Part shown: positions 17,774 through 26,305 of the stretch, in pieces
Layout: the number at the start of each line of letters is the position of its first letter
Numbering within the stretch: the first letter of the stretch is position 1
Assembly: GCF_024345995.1 (NCBI RefSeq)
Contig: NZ_JAGQCE010000008.1
Location: 1-64,000 of the forward strand
Source of the DNA: Synechococcus sp. Cruz-7E5
GTDB lineage: Bacteria; Cyanobacteriota; Cyanobacteriia; PCC-6307; Cyanobiaceae
DNA: 64,000 bases
Direction of reading: 5' to 3'
Translations under genes and position numbers: made by a program
Notes under the pieces: generated by a model
The model's input: only the letters and a program-made list of their open reading frames with translations
Databases searched by the model: none
Told to the model about the DNA's origin: nothing

Positions 17774-18391
17774 TCATGACTGGCGCAGGGCTTCCAGCTC
17801 GCCGCGGCCATGGCGCTGGGCCAGCTCGTCGTAGCCGCCGATCAGCTCCCCATCGAAGAAGACCTGGGGCACTGGCCCATCGGCGCTGGGCTCGATCAGC
17901 CGGTGGGGAATGCCGAGGGTGCGCAGCATGCGCAGGGCGCGCCTGGAGAAAGGGCAACCGGAGCGCACGGCGATCGTCACCCGGGGCTCAAGGGGCTCAA
18001 GGGGTTCGTTGGCGCTGGCTTCGGCTCCTGACGCCTCAGTCCCGGCTGCAGCAGTCGACTCGAGCAGGCCCACCAGCAGATCGGCGCCCTTGAGCACCCG
18101 GGAGCCCGGCTCCAGGTGGCCACCCCAGACCCGGCACTCCCCATCGGAGAGGCTCAGGTGCAGGTGCACCCCCTCGGGGGAGAGGGTGCCCTGCAGGGTG
18201 ATGATTTCGAGCTCCCCGCGCAGCACGGTGGGGGCGATCTTGCCGGGGCACTGGAAGGCGGCCTGGGCCAGGTTGCCCACCACGCCGAGCACGAAGCCCG
18301 AGGCGTTCTGCTCTTGCGCCAGCTGCTCCAGCGACCGGCGCAGGTCGCTGCCGGGCTCGAGGTGGAGCGGCACGGAACGCATGGCAGGCAT
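17774..18391 (-). CDS. PPC (DUF296) domain fused to glutaredoxin
   Basis: Residues ~6-112 match the PPC/DUF296 fold: LHLEPGSDLRRSLEQLA, SGFVLGVVGNLAQA, LHLSLSDGECRVWGGHL and GSRVLKGADLLVG. A Glu/Ala/Pro-rich linker (~113-136) leads to a glutaredoxin domain at ~137-205. That domain has CPFS as the active site (Cys146), PQVFFDGELIGGYDEL as the glutathione-binding TVP/GG region, and no second Cys, so it is of monothiol type. PPC domains act as trimers, some DNA-linked in plants. The fusion suggests redox or iron-sulfur control of a PPC-bound ligand or partner, which is inference. Confidence 0.85.
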   Translation of the reverse strand: MPAMRSVPLHLEPGSDLRRSLEQLAQEQNASGFVLGVVGNLAQAAFQCPGKIAPTVLRGELEIITLQGTLSPEGVHLHLSLSDGECRVWGGHLEPGSRVLKGADLLVGLLESTAAAGTEASGAEASANEPLEPLEPRVTIAVRSGCPFSRRALRMLRTLGIPHRLIEPSADGPVPQVFFDGELIGGYDELAQRHGRGELEALRQS

Positions 18392-18412
18392 AACCAGGGG
18401 GGCGCCGCAAGG

Positions 18413-19309
18413 TTAGGAGGGTGGCTGCGACTCAGTCCCGGGGCCAGGCGGGGCGGCGAGGATCGGTAGCCGGGGGTGCCGTAGCTCCAGTCCCAGTTCC
18501 CGCAGGCGGCGGTTTGAGATCCGTCGGACGGTGGCGGGACCAGCTCCCTCGGCAGGGCTGGTGATGTCGCCGTCCCAGATCACCGGCTCGAGGCCGGCGG
18601 CGCGGCAGCTGCGGTCGACCAGCTCGCGCACGCTGACCGGTTCGTCGTCCACCAGGTTGAGGAGTCCATCGAAGCCCTGCTCCACCGCCCAGGCCAGGGC
18701 CGCCACCACATCGTCGCGGTGGATCCAGCTGATCAGGGACGACCCATCCCCTTCGCGGCGGCTGCCCGCCAGGGAGCGGAAGCGGGGCTCCAGCTCGCGC
18801 CCGGGGCCGTAGATCGCCCCCAGCCGCAGGATCGCGACGCGGCGGTGGGGGCCGCGGCAGCCGAGCAGCAGTTCTTCGGCGTCGCGCAGGATCCGGGCGT
18901 GGGGCTCAAGGGGCTGCGGGGGCGTGGTTTCCTCCACCAGGCCCGTGGCCTCGCCATAGACAGAGCAGCTGCTGGTGTACAGGAGCTGGTGGAGCCCTGG
19001 CAGCTGGGGCACCACGGCCGCCACGGCCTCCATGCTGCGCAGGTAGGTGGCCTCGTAGCCGTCGGCATCCACCTGGCGGCTGCCTCCGGGCGCCAGGCAG
19101 AACACGGCCGCATCGATGGTCTCGAGGGCCTGCCGCAGCTGATCGGGGTCGGCGGCATCCAGCAGTTGCACGTCATCGGCCAGGGGAGCCAGCTCCGCCA
19201 GCCGCTCGGTGCGGGTGGTGGTGACCCGCAGCCAGTGCCGCGCCTGCTGCTGCCAGTGGTCCGCCAGGGCGGAGCCCACATAGCCGCAGCCAACGATCGC
19301 GATCCGCAT
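18413..19309 (-). CDS. SDR-family NAD(P)-dependent epimerase-like protein
   Basis: The 298-residue extended/atypical short-chain dehydrogenase starts with the dinucleotide motif GCGYVGSALADHW. It contains YTSSCSVYGEATG and GAIYGPGRELEP. The usual YxxxK is not obvious (HARILRDAEELL sits in its place), so it is nearer the atypical SDR group (YeeZ-like) than true sugar epimerases. Its role is unknown; NAD(P)-linked chemistry or binding is the safe statement. The start ATG fits the Rossmann motif, although a much longer open frame continues antisense to the next gene. Confidence 0.85.
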   Translation of the reverse strand: MRIAIVGCGYVGSALADHWQQQARHWLRVTTTRTERLAELAPLADDVQLLDAADPDQLRQALETIDAAVFCLAPGGSRQVDADGYEATYLRSMEAVAAVVPQLPGLHQLLYTSSCSVYGEATGLVEETTPPQPLEPHARILRDAEELLLGCRGPHRRVAILRLGAIYGPGRELEPRFRSLAGSRREGDGSSLISWIHRDDVVAALAWAVEQGFDGLLNLVDDEPVSVRELVDRSCRAAGLEPVIWDGDITSPAEGAGPATVRRISNRRLRELGLELRHPRLPILAAPPGPGTESQPPS

Positions 19310-19396
19310 CAAGACTGGCCTGGCTGGCGAGAAGCTAGGGCGCTGCCGCCACACTGACGTCACCACACTGACGCCAGCACCACCGCTCCTGTTGCC

Positions 19397-20215
19397 ATGA
19401 CCGGTCACGACCGCCAGTGGGAGCTCAACAGGCTCAACTTCGAGGGCCGCTGGTGTGGCACGAGCCGCTGGTATGAGCGCAGCGCCACCGGTGTGCTGGA
19501 CCTCAGCCGCCCCAGCGCGGAGATCGAGGGCACCTGCTACGCCATCAGCTTCTCTGACCCCGACACCGGTCTGTGGGACGGCAGCGGCCTGCGTTTCGCG
19601 CCGGAGGGCCGCCGTCAGCTGCCCCTCTCCCGCGCCACCTACAACCGCGGCGGGCAGTGCTGGCAATTCCGCGGCGCCGCCGGCCAGTCGAGCCTGGCGG
19701 TGGACGGGCAGCAGCCGCGCTTCGGCCACGAGGTGAACGTGTTCTGGGGCCGCTCCCGCTCGATGCTGGTGCTGCTCTACGCACCGCTGGCGACGGTTCA
19801 GGGTGAGTCCCCCGGCTGGCGGCTGCAGAGCCTGGGGGTGGTGCCCTTCCGCTGCGCCCTGGCGCCTGAGCCGGATCCACCCCTCCCTGCGGCCAGCGAC
19901 TGGCGGGCCCTGCTGGGGGACCAGGAGGGCTGGCCCGGTGAGCTGGAGCGCCTCGAGCCCAAGCGCTGGCCAGCCGTGGATCCGCAGCCGCAGCCGTGCG
20001 AACCCTTCCATGCCAGCCGGTTCAGCGGCAACACCCTCAACGCCGGCTTCGATGATGGCCTGGTATGCTCCGTGCCGGAGCAGCTGCCGGAGGGGGCCTT
20101 CGCGATGCGGGTGGGCTGCCGCCTCGACGCCGACCACTTCCGGCAGGTGAGCCTGAGCTACGACACCCAGCAACGGTTGACGGCCTGGGAGCTGCGGCGG
20201 TTCAGGCGGCCCTGA
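19397..20215 (+). CDS. DUF3598-type lipocalin-like protein
   Basis: This 272-residue soluble protein looks like the cyanobacterial DUF3598 family, related in fold to the CpcS/CpcT bilin lyases (calycin barrels). It opens with WELNRLNFEGRWCGTSRWYE, a pattern seen at the N-terminus of that family. It contains paired Trp/Arg-rich strands (GHEVNVFWGRSRSMLVLLY) and ends in YDTQQRLTAWELRRF. Its ligand is unknown. It ends 3 bases before the convergent type III PKS stop. Confidence 0.75.
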   Translation: MTGHDRQWELNRLNFEGRWCGTSRWYERSATGVLDLSRPSAEIEGTCYAISFSDPDTGLWDGSGLRFAPEGRRQLPLSRATYNRGGQCWQFRGAAGQSSLAVDGQQPRFGHEVNVFWGRSRSMLVLLYAPLATVQGESPGWRLQSLGVVPFRCALAPEPDPPLPAASDWRALLGDQEGWPGELERLEPKRWPAVDPQPQPCEPFHASRFSGNTLNAGFDDGLVCSVPEQLPEGAFAMRVGCRLDADHFRQVSLSYDTQQRLTAWELRRFRRP

Positions 20216-20218
20216 GGC

Positions 20219-21316
20219 TCAGCCCAGCAGGCTGGCTTCCACGGTGAGGCCAGGTCCGAAGGCCAGGGCCACCCAGGGCCGCGGAGCCGCCGCGAGGCGC
20301 AGTCGCTCGAGGATGAACAGGATCGTGGCCGACGACATGTTGCCGAACTGGCGCAGCACGGCCGCTGAGGGCTCGATCTGGCTTTGGTCCAGCTCCGCCG
20401 CGGCAGCGACGGCCGCCAGGATGCGCGGACCGCCGGGGTGCAGGGCCCAGGATCCGATCGAGGCGAGGCTTTCACCCCGGGAGCTGAGCCAGCGCTCCAG
20501 CCAGGGACGCAGGTTCGCGGCGATGGTCTCCGGCACCTTGGCGGAGAGGGTCATCTCGAAGCCGTGGTCGGCGATGGTCCACGACATCAGATCGCTGCTG
20601 CCGGGGATGAGCGTGGAGCCGGAGCCCAGCACCTGCAACGGCGGGGCAGCTGATGCTGGGCCTGCGACTTCGACGGGGCCTGTGGCCACCAGGGCACCGG
20701 CGCCGTCGGCGAAGAGGGAGTTGGCCACCAGCTTCTCCGGATCCCAGCCGTAGTGCATGTGCAGGCTGCAGAGTTCCACGGCGCAGAGCAGCACGCAGGC
20801 GGTGGGATCGGCCTCCACGAAGGCCCGCGCCACCCGCAGACCGTTGAGGGCTCCGTGGCAGCCCATGAAACCCACATGGGTGCGTTCCACATCGGGGTTG
20901 AGGGGCAGCTGGTCCATCAGGGCGAGATCGAAGCCCGGTGCCTGGAAGCCTGTGCAGCACACCGTGACCAGGTGGGTGATCCGCTCCGGGGCCAGGCCTG
21001 CATCCGCCAGGGCACGGCGGGCCACCTCCAGCGCCAGGGGTTCGGCATGGGCCTCAAAGCGTCGGATCCGCTCGCCCGTGGATGGGCTGCTCTCGCCATA
21101 GAACGGCATGCGGCCATGGATGTCGGCCTCATGCTGGGTCGACTCCAGCAGCACGCTGTGACGGACGCTCACCCCGGAGCGCCGCTGGATGCGTGCCAGC
21201 AGGGCCGCGCGTTCCGGCGAGGATCCGGAGATGCGCTCGGCCATCGCCGCCGATTCCCCCTGGCTGATTCGGTGCCGGGGAACCGCGGTGCCGATGCCGA
21301 GGATCGTCAGGGGCAT
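20219..21316 (-). CDS. Type III polyketide synthase (chalcone-synthase family)
   Basis: The 365-residue thiolase-fold enzyme has the full type III PKS triad: Cys153 in GFMGCHGALNGL, His293 in SWALHPGGPRIL and Asn326 in RQFGNMSSAT. It condenses an acyl-CoA starter with malonyl-CoA units into resorcinols, pyrones or similar rings. The ATG overlaps the end of the flavoprotein gene by 10 bases, so it is the last of four coupled genes with a methyltransferase and an oxidase. This set resembles bacterial alkylresorcinol/alkylquinone loci (SrsA/B/C of Streptomyces). The starter unit cannot be read from sequence. Confidence 0.94.
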   Translation of the reverse strand: MPLTILGIGTAVPRHRISQGESAAMAERISGSSPERAALLARIQRRSGVSVRHSVLLESTQHEADIHGRMPFYGESSPSTGERIRRFEAHAEPLALEVARRALADAGLAPERITHLVTVCCTGFQAPGFDLALMDQLPLNPDVERTHVGFMGCHGALNGLRVARAFVEADPTACVLLCAVELCSLHMHYGWDPEKLVANSLFADGAGALVATGPVEVAGPASAAPPLQVLGSGSTLIPGSSDLMSWTIADHGFEMTLSAKVPETIAANLRPWLERWLSSRGESLASIGSWALHPGGPRILAAVAAAAELDQSQIEPSAAVLRQFGNMSSATILFILERLRLAAAPRPWVALAFGPGLTVEASLLG

Positions 21317-22437
21317 GGCATCAGCCGTTGCGGCAGGGATGGCAGGCGCGACGCTGCCCAGAACAGGCCACGGGCGCTGGTGGGATGGCGAAGCGCCAGG
21401 GCCAGGCTGCGGCAGAGCAGCTGACGGCGGCCGATCCGTTGCCTGTGGGTGCGACTCCAGCGGCGCTCGAGCGCCGGCCGCCACGTCTGGGTGCCCTCCA
21501 GCACCAGCGGCGTGGCGGCGACGGCGGCGGCCAGGGCCCAACCCATGCCTTCTCCGGTGAAGGGCTCCACATAGCCGGCGGCATCCCCGAGCACCAGGAA
21601 GCGATCGCCCGCCAGGGGAGTGCTGCGGCGGCTGAGGGCCGGAGTGCTCTGCCAGTGGGCCTCCGTCAGCTGGGGCAGGGCCGGGAAGCCGGCCTCCGCC
21701 AGCACCCGCCTGGCGGCAGCCGCGGCGCTCCCGCACTCCTGCAGAAGGGTGCGATCGAAGGCGGCTGCCAGGTTGAGGCTGCCGTTCTCCACTCGCACCA
21801 GACCCACATAGCCATGGCGGCCCACCGCCATGTGGATGCTGCCCTCCTCCCAGTGATGCTGGTGCTCCACAACCGCCAGTACGCAACCGGCCCCCACTCG
21901 CGAGCGGGGGCTGATGCGGGTCTGGGCTGTGGGCTCGTTCTCGAGGCAGCGGTGGGCCAATCCTGCCGCCACCAGCACCACGGCCGCCCGCACCAGCTCC
22001 TGATGGCGTCCCTGGAACAAACTGACGCTGCGGGCGTGGGCGCTGGCTGGACCCAGCTGCGCCGTGGTCTGGGGGCGGAACACGGCTCCGGCGCTGACGG
22101 CCGCTTCCACCAGGGCCTGATCGAAGCGGCTGCGGGAGAGGGCCCATCCCGGGGGCAGGGAGCAGGTCGCCTGCCGGCCGCCCAGGCCAAGCCTCAGCCG
22201 CCGCAGCGGTCGCCCGCCCAGGCTCTCGAGCAGGTGGCCCTGGCCCACGGAGGCAAGCGCCGCCTGGGCCTGGCTGTTGAAGCAGGTGCCGCACACCTTC
22301 CAGCGCGGGAAGCCACGCTTCTCCACCAGCAGCACCCGCAGGCCCCGCTGAGCCAGATCAAGGCTTGCCAGGGCGCCGGCCGGACCGGCTCCGATCACCA
22401 CCACATCCCAGAGCTCGCCGGGCAGGGTCTCAGCCAC
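21307..22437 (-). CDS. FAD-dependent oxidoreductase (geranylgeranyl-reductase/hydroxylase group)
   Basis: The 376-residue flavoprotein has an N-terminal FAD motif VVVIGAGPAGALASLDLA and EKRGFPRWKVCGTCFN, the Cys-containing loop of the geranylgeranyl reductase/FixC group. The second FAD motif is RFLVLGDAAGYVEPFTGEGMGWAL. In type III PKS clusters such enzymes hydroxylate or reduce the polyketide ring. It overlaps the methyltransferase upstream by 8 bases and the PKS downstream by 10. The substrate is presumed to be the PKS product. Confidence 0.9.
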   Translation of the reverse strand: MAETLPGELWDVVVIGAGPAGALASLDLAQRGLRVLLVEKRGFPRWKVCGTCFNSQAQAALASVGQGHLLESLGGRPLRRLRLGLGGRQATCSLPPGWALSRSRFDQALVEAAVSAGAVFRPQTTAQLGPASAHARSVSLFQGRHQELVRAAVVLVAAGLAHRCLENEPTAQTRISPRSRVGAGCVLAVVEHQHHWEEGSIHMAVGRHGYVGLVRVENGSLNLAAAFDRTLLQECGSAAAAARRVLAEAGFPALPQLTEAHWQSTPALSRRSTPLAGDRFLVLGDAAGYVEPFTGEGMGWALAAAVAATPLVLEGTQTWRPALERRWSRTHRQRIGRRQLLCRSLALALRHPTSARGLFWAASRLPSLPQRLMPCP

Positions 22438-23242
22438 GCGACCAGCTCAGCAGGTACCGCTCCGGCCAGCAGCGCCGCAGCGAGGCGCCCCGCAGCCCGG
22501 CCCGCTCGGCCATGGCGGCCACCTCAGCGAGCTGGAAGGCCCCCTGCACCGACAGCGGTCCATCGGTGTGCACGATCCAGGAGCGGCTGAGCAGCCGGGT
22601 GCCGGCCCAGGCCAGCCCGTAGCCCAGGGGACTGCGGATCAGGTCGTTCACGAGCACCAGCTGACGGGCCCGCCGGGCCATCAGGGCCAGCACCATCTCG
22701 GCGTCGTGGTCGTCGAGATGGTGCAGAAACAGGGAGGTGAGCACCACGTCGTAGCCGTCAGGGGAAGCTCCGTCTGGACCCGACGGGAGCGGATCTGCGA
22801 GGGCATCGGCGCTGAAGAAGCGTGCCTCGGCGCCGCGGCGCTCGGCATTGGCCCGGGCGATCGCCACGGCGCCGGGGTTGATGTCGCAGCCTTCGAGGAT
22901 CAGCGGAAGGCCGCTGCGCCGGGCCATCAGGGCCAGGTCGATGGCGGTGTCACCGCCGCCGCAGGCCAGATCCAGCACCCGCAGCGGGGTGCCGCGCTGG
23001 CGCTGCGCCAGCTCGCGGATCGGTGCGAACAGGCTTGCCGAGCAGCGGCTGAGAGCATTGATGCGCCGGAGCCCCGCCAGGGCCCGGGCATGTTCAGCGG
23101 GGTCGATCCCCGGCTGATCCATCACTTCGGCGACCCGCTCCCGGCAGGCCAGTGATTTCAGGCTCGGCACGGCCTTCACTGTCCTGCAAGGCGTTCGGGC
23201 ACTATGGCGCCGGCGATCCGGCGTCGGCGCCTTTTCGCTCAA
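22430..23242 (-). CDS. Class I SAM-dependent methyltransferase
   Basis: The 270-residue protein has the SAM-binding motif VLDLACGGGDTAIDLAL near residues 88-104. Acidic motif II is GCDINPGAVAIARANAE, and VVLTSLFLHHLDDHD follows, as in ubiquinone/menaquinone-type methyltransferases. It likely O- or C-methylates the product of the neighbouring type III PKS. The start overlaps the zinc-ribbon gene by 4 bases (ATGA). The first ~45 residues are basic and variable, so an internal Met (MDQPGID) is an alternative start. Confidence 0.9.
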   Translation of the reverse strand: MSEKAPTPDRRRHSARTPCRTVKAVPSLKSLACRERVAEVMDQPGIDPAEHARALAGLRRINALSRCSASLFAPIRELAQRQRGTPLRVLDLACGGGDTAIDLALMARRSGLPLILEGCDINPGAVAIARANAERRGAEARFFSADALADPLPSGPDGASPDGYDVVLTSLFLHHLDDHDAEMVLALMARRARQLVLVNDLIRSPLGYGLAWAGTRLLSRSWIVHTDGPLSVQGAFQLAEVAAMAERAGLRGASLRRCWPERYLLSWSRG

Positions 23243-23751
23243 TCCCGCTGCCAGCTGGCGCGCATGATCGAGCCGGCATCCGGGTATGGCGCCTCCAGCC
23301 TTCCCCCGAAGGCATGCACCATGGCCTCACCCATGCCATGGGTGCCATGGATGCCGGTGAAGCGCAACAGCACCTCGCCGCTGGCTGGATCGCCGCTGCT
23401 GTCGATCAGGCGCTCCAGCGGATGTTCCTGACGGATGTGCTCCTCGGTGCGGCTCACCAGCCGCATCACCTCGTCGGCGTGCGCAGCCAGGAAGGCTCCG
23501 GAGAGGGTGAGCTCTCCTGCGGGAACGCCATCCCGGATCCGCTCGCAGGCAGGGCAGCGGTGGCTGGCGGCACCGGGAGTCGGTGCATCCCAGGTCCAGC
23601 GGCCATCGTGGTAGGTGGCCTGGCAATCCGGGCAGGTGCTGGGCTGGGCCGGCTTGTGACGCTGCAGGTAGGGATCGGTGTGATGCCCGCTCTCCATCCC
23701 GTCATGGCGGGGTTGATGGCTGGCAGGCGCGTTGGTGGTGTTGGCGGACAT
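23239..23751 (-). CDS. BCAM0308-type zinc-ribbon protein
   Basis: From the ATG encoding MSANTTNAP the protein has 170 residues. A zinc-ribbon of two Cys pairs (CPDCQATYHDGRW and CPACERIRDG) is followed by HPLERLID and EAPYPDAGSIMRASW. I recall this arrangement from the BCAM0308 family, distantly related to the NMD3 zinc region. Function is unknown; RNA, ribosome or stress roles have been guessed for relatives. It overlaps the methyltransferase start by 4 bases, making it the head gene of the PKS cassette. It is divergent from the TerB-like gene across ~100 bases. Confidence 0.75.
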   Translation of the reverse strand: MSANTTNAPASHQPRHDGMESGHHTDPYLQRHKPAQPSTCPDCQATYHDGRWTWDAPTPGAASHRCPACERIRDGVPAGELTLSGAFLAAHADEVMRLVSRTEEHIRQEHPLERLIDSSGDPASGEVLLRFTGIHGTHGMGEAMVHAFGGRLEAPYPDAGSIMRASWQRD

Positions 23752-23851
23752 GGGAGTTGGCCCTTCTGCTTCCGCTGTAGCCACGCGCAGGGAACCTGTC
23801 AGGTTGCGTGGGAGTGGGCTGCCGGACCGAGCGGTCACAATGGCTGGAGTG

Positions 23852-24352
23852 ATGCCTACCGGACCCAACTTTATGGCGCCCAGCACCGACACCCCGCCAG
23901 CCGGCAACCTCGATCTGCTGCGCATCCTCTGCTGTGTGGCCTGGTCGGATGGCGAGTTCTCCGCGGAGGAGCGGGAGCTGCTGCAGGACCTGGTGGAGCG
24001 TTACATCGTTACGGATGGTGGAGTGCCCCTGCCCGCCGAGGCGGCTGAGGCCCTGGCAGGGCAGAGCCTGCAGCCTGAGGCCCTCGATGCGCTGATTCCC
24101 CGGCTCCGTTCCGAAGAAGACCGGCAGCTGGCCCTGAAGCTGGGTTACATGATGATCCGCGTCGGCCGGCGGCCCGGCGACGAGTCGAGCATCAACCCCA
24201 TGGAGAAGGCGGCGTACCGGCGCCTGGTGGAGGGTCTGGGCCTGGGTGAAGCCGACATCGCGGAAGTGGAGTGGGCCGCCGAACTCGACCTCAAGAATCA
24301 GAGCGGGCTGTACGGCTTTCTGTCCAGCCACTTCGGCTTCCTGGTGCCCTGA
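23852..24352 (+). CDS. TerB-like helical protein
   Basis: This helical protein of about 166 residues has the TerB/DjlA-type opening LLRILCCVAWSDGEFSAEERELL, in which an acidic pair (DGEF) sits at a metal- or signal-binding turn. Later it has RLRSEEDRQLALKLGYMMIR and MEKAAYRRLVEGLGL. TerB domains act in stress and phage-response contexts, but single-domain cyanobacterial members are uncharacterised. Alternative starts are at 23840 and 23873; the chosen ATG has GGAG close upstream, though spacing is short. Confidence 0.75.
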   Translation: MPTGPNFMAPSTDTPPAGNLDLLRILCCVAWSDGEFSAEERELLQDLVERYIVTDGGVPLPAEAAEALAGQSLQPEALDALIPRLRSEEDRQLALKLGYMMIRVGRRPGDESSINPMEKAAYRRLVEGLGLGEADIAEVEWAAELDLKNQSGLYGFLSSHFGFLVP

Positions 24353-24407
24353 GCCGATCTCACATGGTGGAGACAGGCTCCGATCGCCTGGAAGAGGAAG
24401 TCTTCGA

Positions 24408-26012
24408 TCACCGCCCCATGGGCGTTGCTCCCTGTTCCAGGCCGGCCATCTCTGTTGTCGGCACGCCTGGCTGATTGCCCATCCCCTGGCGATAGGCGGC
24501 CAGTTGATTCTCGATCTGTCGGCGCACGATCTCCCGGTACTCCATGAAATGCTCGTTGTGGGCGCACACGGCCAGGTACTGCTCCGTCACCTTGGGATTG
24601 GATTTGAGAATATCGATCAGGTGATGCCAGAAGGCCCAACGGGTGGAGCGCTTGATCCCCTGGCGCCAGCAGACGATCAGCAGTGCCCGGATCACCGCCG
24701 GATCGGGAAGCTTGAAGGAGCTCTTCACCCTGGCTGGGCCAAGTTTGAGGAAATAGCGATGTACACGATCGAGGTATTTACGCGGCTCGTAGAGCTGGCA
24801 GAAGGCTTCGACATACTCCTGGGCAATGTCTTCCACCGGCCTGGTCGGCACGAAGTTCATCAGGGTGGTCTGGTTGATATTGCCGACCTTATCGATCAGC
24901 CGCCCCTCCTTCTCAAGCCTGTGCCAGAGGGCGGTATGGGGGAGGGCCTGGAGCATGGCGAAGGTGGTGGTGGGAATCCCCGCAGCTTCCGAGAACGCAA
25001 CGATTCGCTGGCCGGCGCCAACCTTCTCTCCATCGAAGCCGATGATGAATCCGGCGATCACCCTCAAGCCGGAGCGGGTCACCTTGTCGACCGAGTCGAG
25101 CAGGGGTGAGCGCATATTCTGGAACTTCATGGTCGCCGCCAGGCTGTCGGCGTCGGGCGTTTCGATGCCCATGAAGACGGCGGCAAAGTTGCAGGCCAGC
25201 ATCTGATCGATGAGTTCCTGATCATCAGCCAGATCGAGGGAGGCTTCGGTATCAAACCGGAAGGGATAGCCATGCTCTCTCTGCCACAGCTCCAGTGCCG
25301 TGAGCATCAACTTCACATTGCGCTTGTTGCCGATGAAGTTGTCATCCACCATGAACACACCACCCCGCCAGCCGAGGGTGTAGAGACTGTTGAGCTCGCT
25401 GATCAGTTGATTCGGTGTCTTGGTCCGGGGTTTGCGACCATAGAGCACGATGATGTCGCAGAATTCGCACTGGAACGGGCAGCCGCGCGAGAACTGCACG
25501 CTCATCGAGTCGTAGGCCTTGAGCTCGAGCAGGTCGTAGCGGGGGATGGGCGTGGAGGTCACATCCGGCTTGACTCCTTCGGAGCTGAATCGTCCTCCCT
25601 TGTCGCCCCTCTCCCAGGCTTCCACGAACATGGGCAGGGTGATCTCCCCTTCATCGAGGATCAGGTAATCGGCCCCGGCGGCCACAAGCTCCTCGGGTGT
25701 GGAGGATGGATACGGGCCTCCCACGGCCACGGGCTTGCCGTAATGACGAGCCAGGTTGATCTGGCGAATGATGTCGTCTTTCTGAACGATCATCGCCGAC
25801 ATGATCACCAGATCGGCCCACATCCATTCTTGCTCGTTGACTGGCCTGATGTTGACATCAGCCAGCTTGAAGTTCCATTTCTGGGGCAGGATGGCCGCCA
25901 CAGTGATCAAGCCGAGCGGTGGGAGGAGGACCTTGCGATTCACCAGTTCAAGTATTTTTTCGTAGCTCCAGAATGTTTTGGGAAATTCGGGATAAACCAG
26001 TAAGACATTCAT
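24408..26012 (-). CDS. B12-binding-domain radical SAM protein (DUF4070 type)
   Basis: This 534-residue protein has an N-terminal cobalamin-binding-like Rossmann domain (MNVLLVYPEFPKTFW, LPPLGLITVAAILP, residues ~1-150). The radical SAM core at ~170-370 has the cluster motif CPFQCEFCD (CxxxCxxC) and MGIETPDADSL. The C-terminal helical region (~400-510) resembles DUF4070. Relatives include hopanoid-modifying and methylthio/methyl-transferring enzymes, so a lipid or small-molecule modification is likely, with the substrate unknown. It stands alone; the next minus-strand gene upstream ends 293 bases away. Confidence 0.9.
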   Translation of the reverse strand: MNVLLVYPEFPKTFWSYEKILELVNRKVLLPPLGLITVAAILPQKWNFKLADVNIRPVNEQEWMWADLVIMSAMIVQKDDIIRQINLARHYGKPVAVGGPYPSSTPEELVAAGADYLILDEGEITLPMFVEAWERGDKGGRFSSEGVKPDVTSTPIPRYDLLELKAYDSMSVQFSRGCPFQCEFCDIIVLYGRKPRTKTPNQLISELNSLYTLGWRGGVFMVDDNFIGNKRNVKLMLTALELWQREHGYPFRFDTEASLDLADDQELIDQMLACNFAAVFMGIETPDADSLAATMKFQNMRSPLLDSVDKVTRSGLRVIAGFIIGFDGEKVGAGQRIVAFSEAAGIPTTTFAMLQALPHTALWHRLEKEGRLIDKVGNINQTTLMNFVPTRPVEDIAQEYVEAFCQLYEPRKYLDRVHRYFLKLGPARVKSSFKLPDPAVIRALLIVCWRQGIKRSTRWAFWHHLIDILKSNPKVTEQYLAVCAHNEHFMEYREIVRRQIENQLAAYRQGMGNQPGVPTTEMAGLEQGATPMGR

Positions 26013-26108
26013 TTAAGTGATATCCAAGGCTGGTGCTACGAGTTTGCCAAACCTGGCCCAGTAAGGGCATTATGGCATGGATGGTCATCTGGATGGATTG
26101 TTGGATCA

Positions 26109-26130
26109 ATCCACGGTTCGAACTATGGAT
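26109..26130. promoter_or_regulatory. Imperfect dyad upstream of the radical SAM gene
   Basis: A 22-base dyad centred on TTCGAA has matching ATCCA/TGGAT ends, about 97-118 bases upstream of the radical SAM start codon. It could be an operator for a dimeric regulator. No known regulator motif is recognised. The surrounding 293-base spacer (26013-26305) is AT-richer than its neighbours and holds no convincing gene. Confidence 0.3.
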
Positions 26131-26305
26131 CAAGGTCGCCAACAGAAGTTGTCGGTTGAACAGCTAAATGATTGTCAATGGTCTCCTGAAGCGTCGTCAG
26201 CCGTATGGCCGATGCTGGTCGCGAGCAGCAGTTCATGAATGAGATCCGTCGTCTCCTGTATGTGGAGAAAATAGATATTGTTTGGGGTGAATCTGATGCA
26301 GCCAG

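Noticed and set aside
26101-26145. GTTCGAA-containing segment resembling a tRNA T-loop
   Set aside because: No acceptor, D or anticodon stems could be paired around it; the symmetry is better described as a short dyad.
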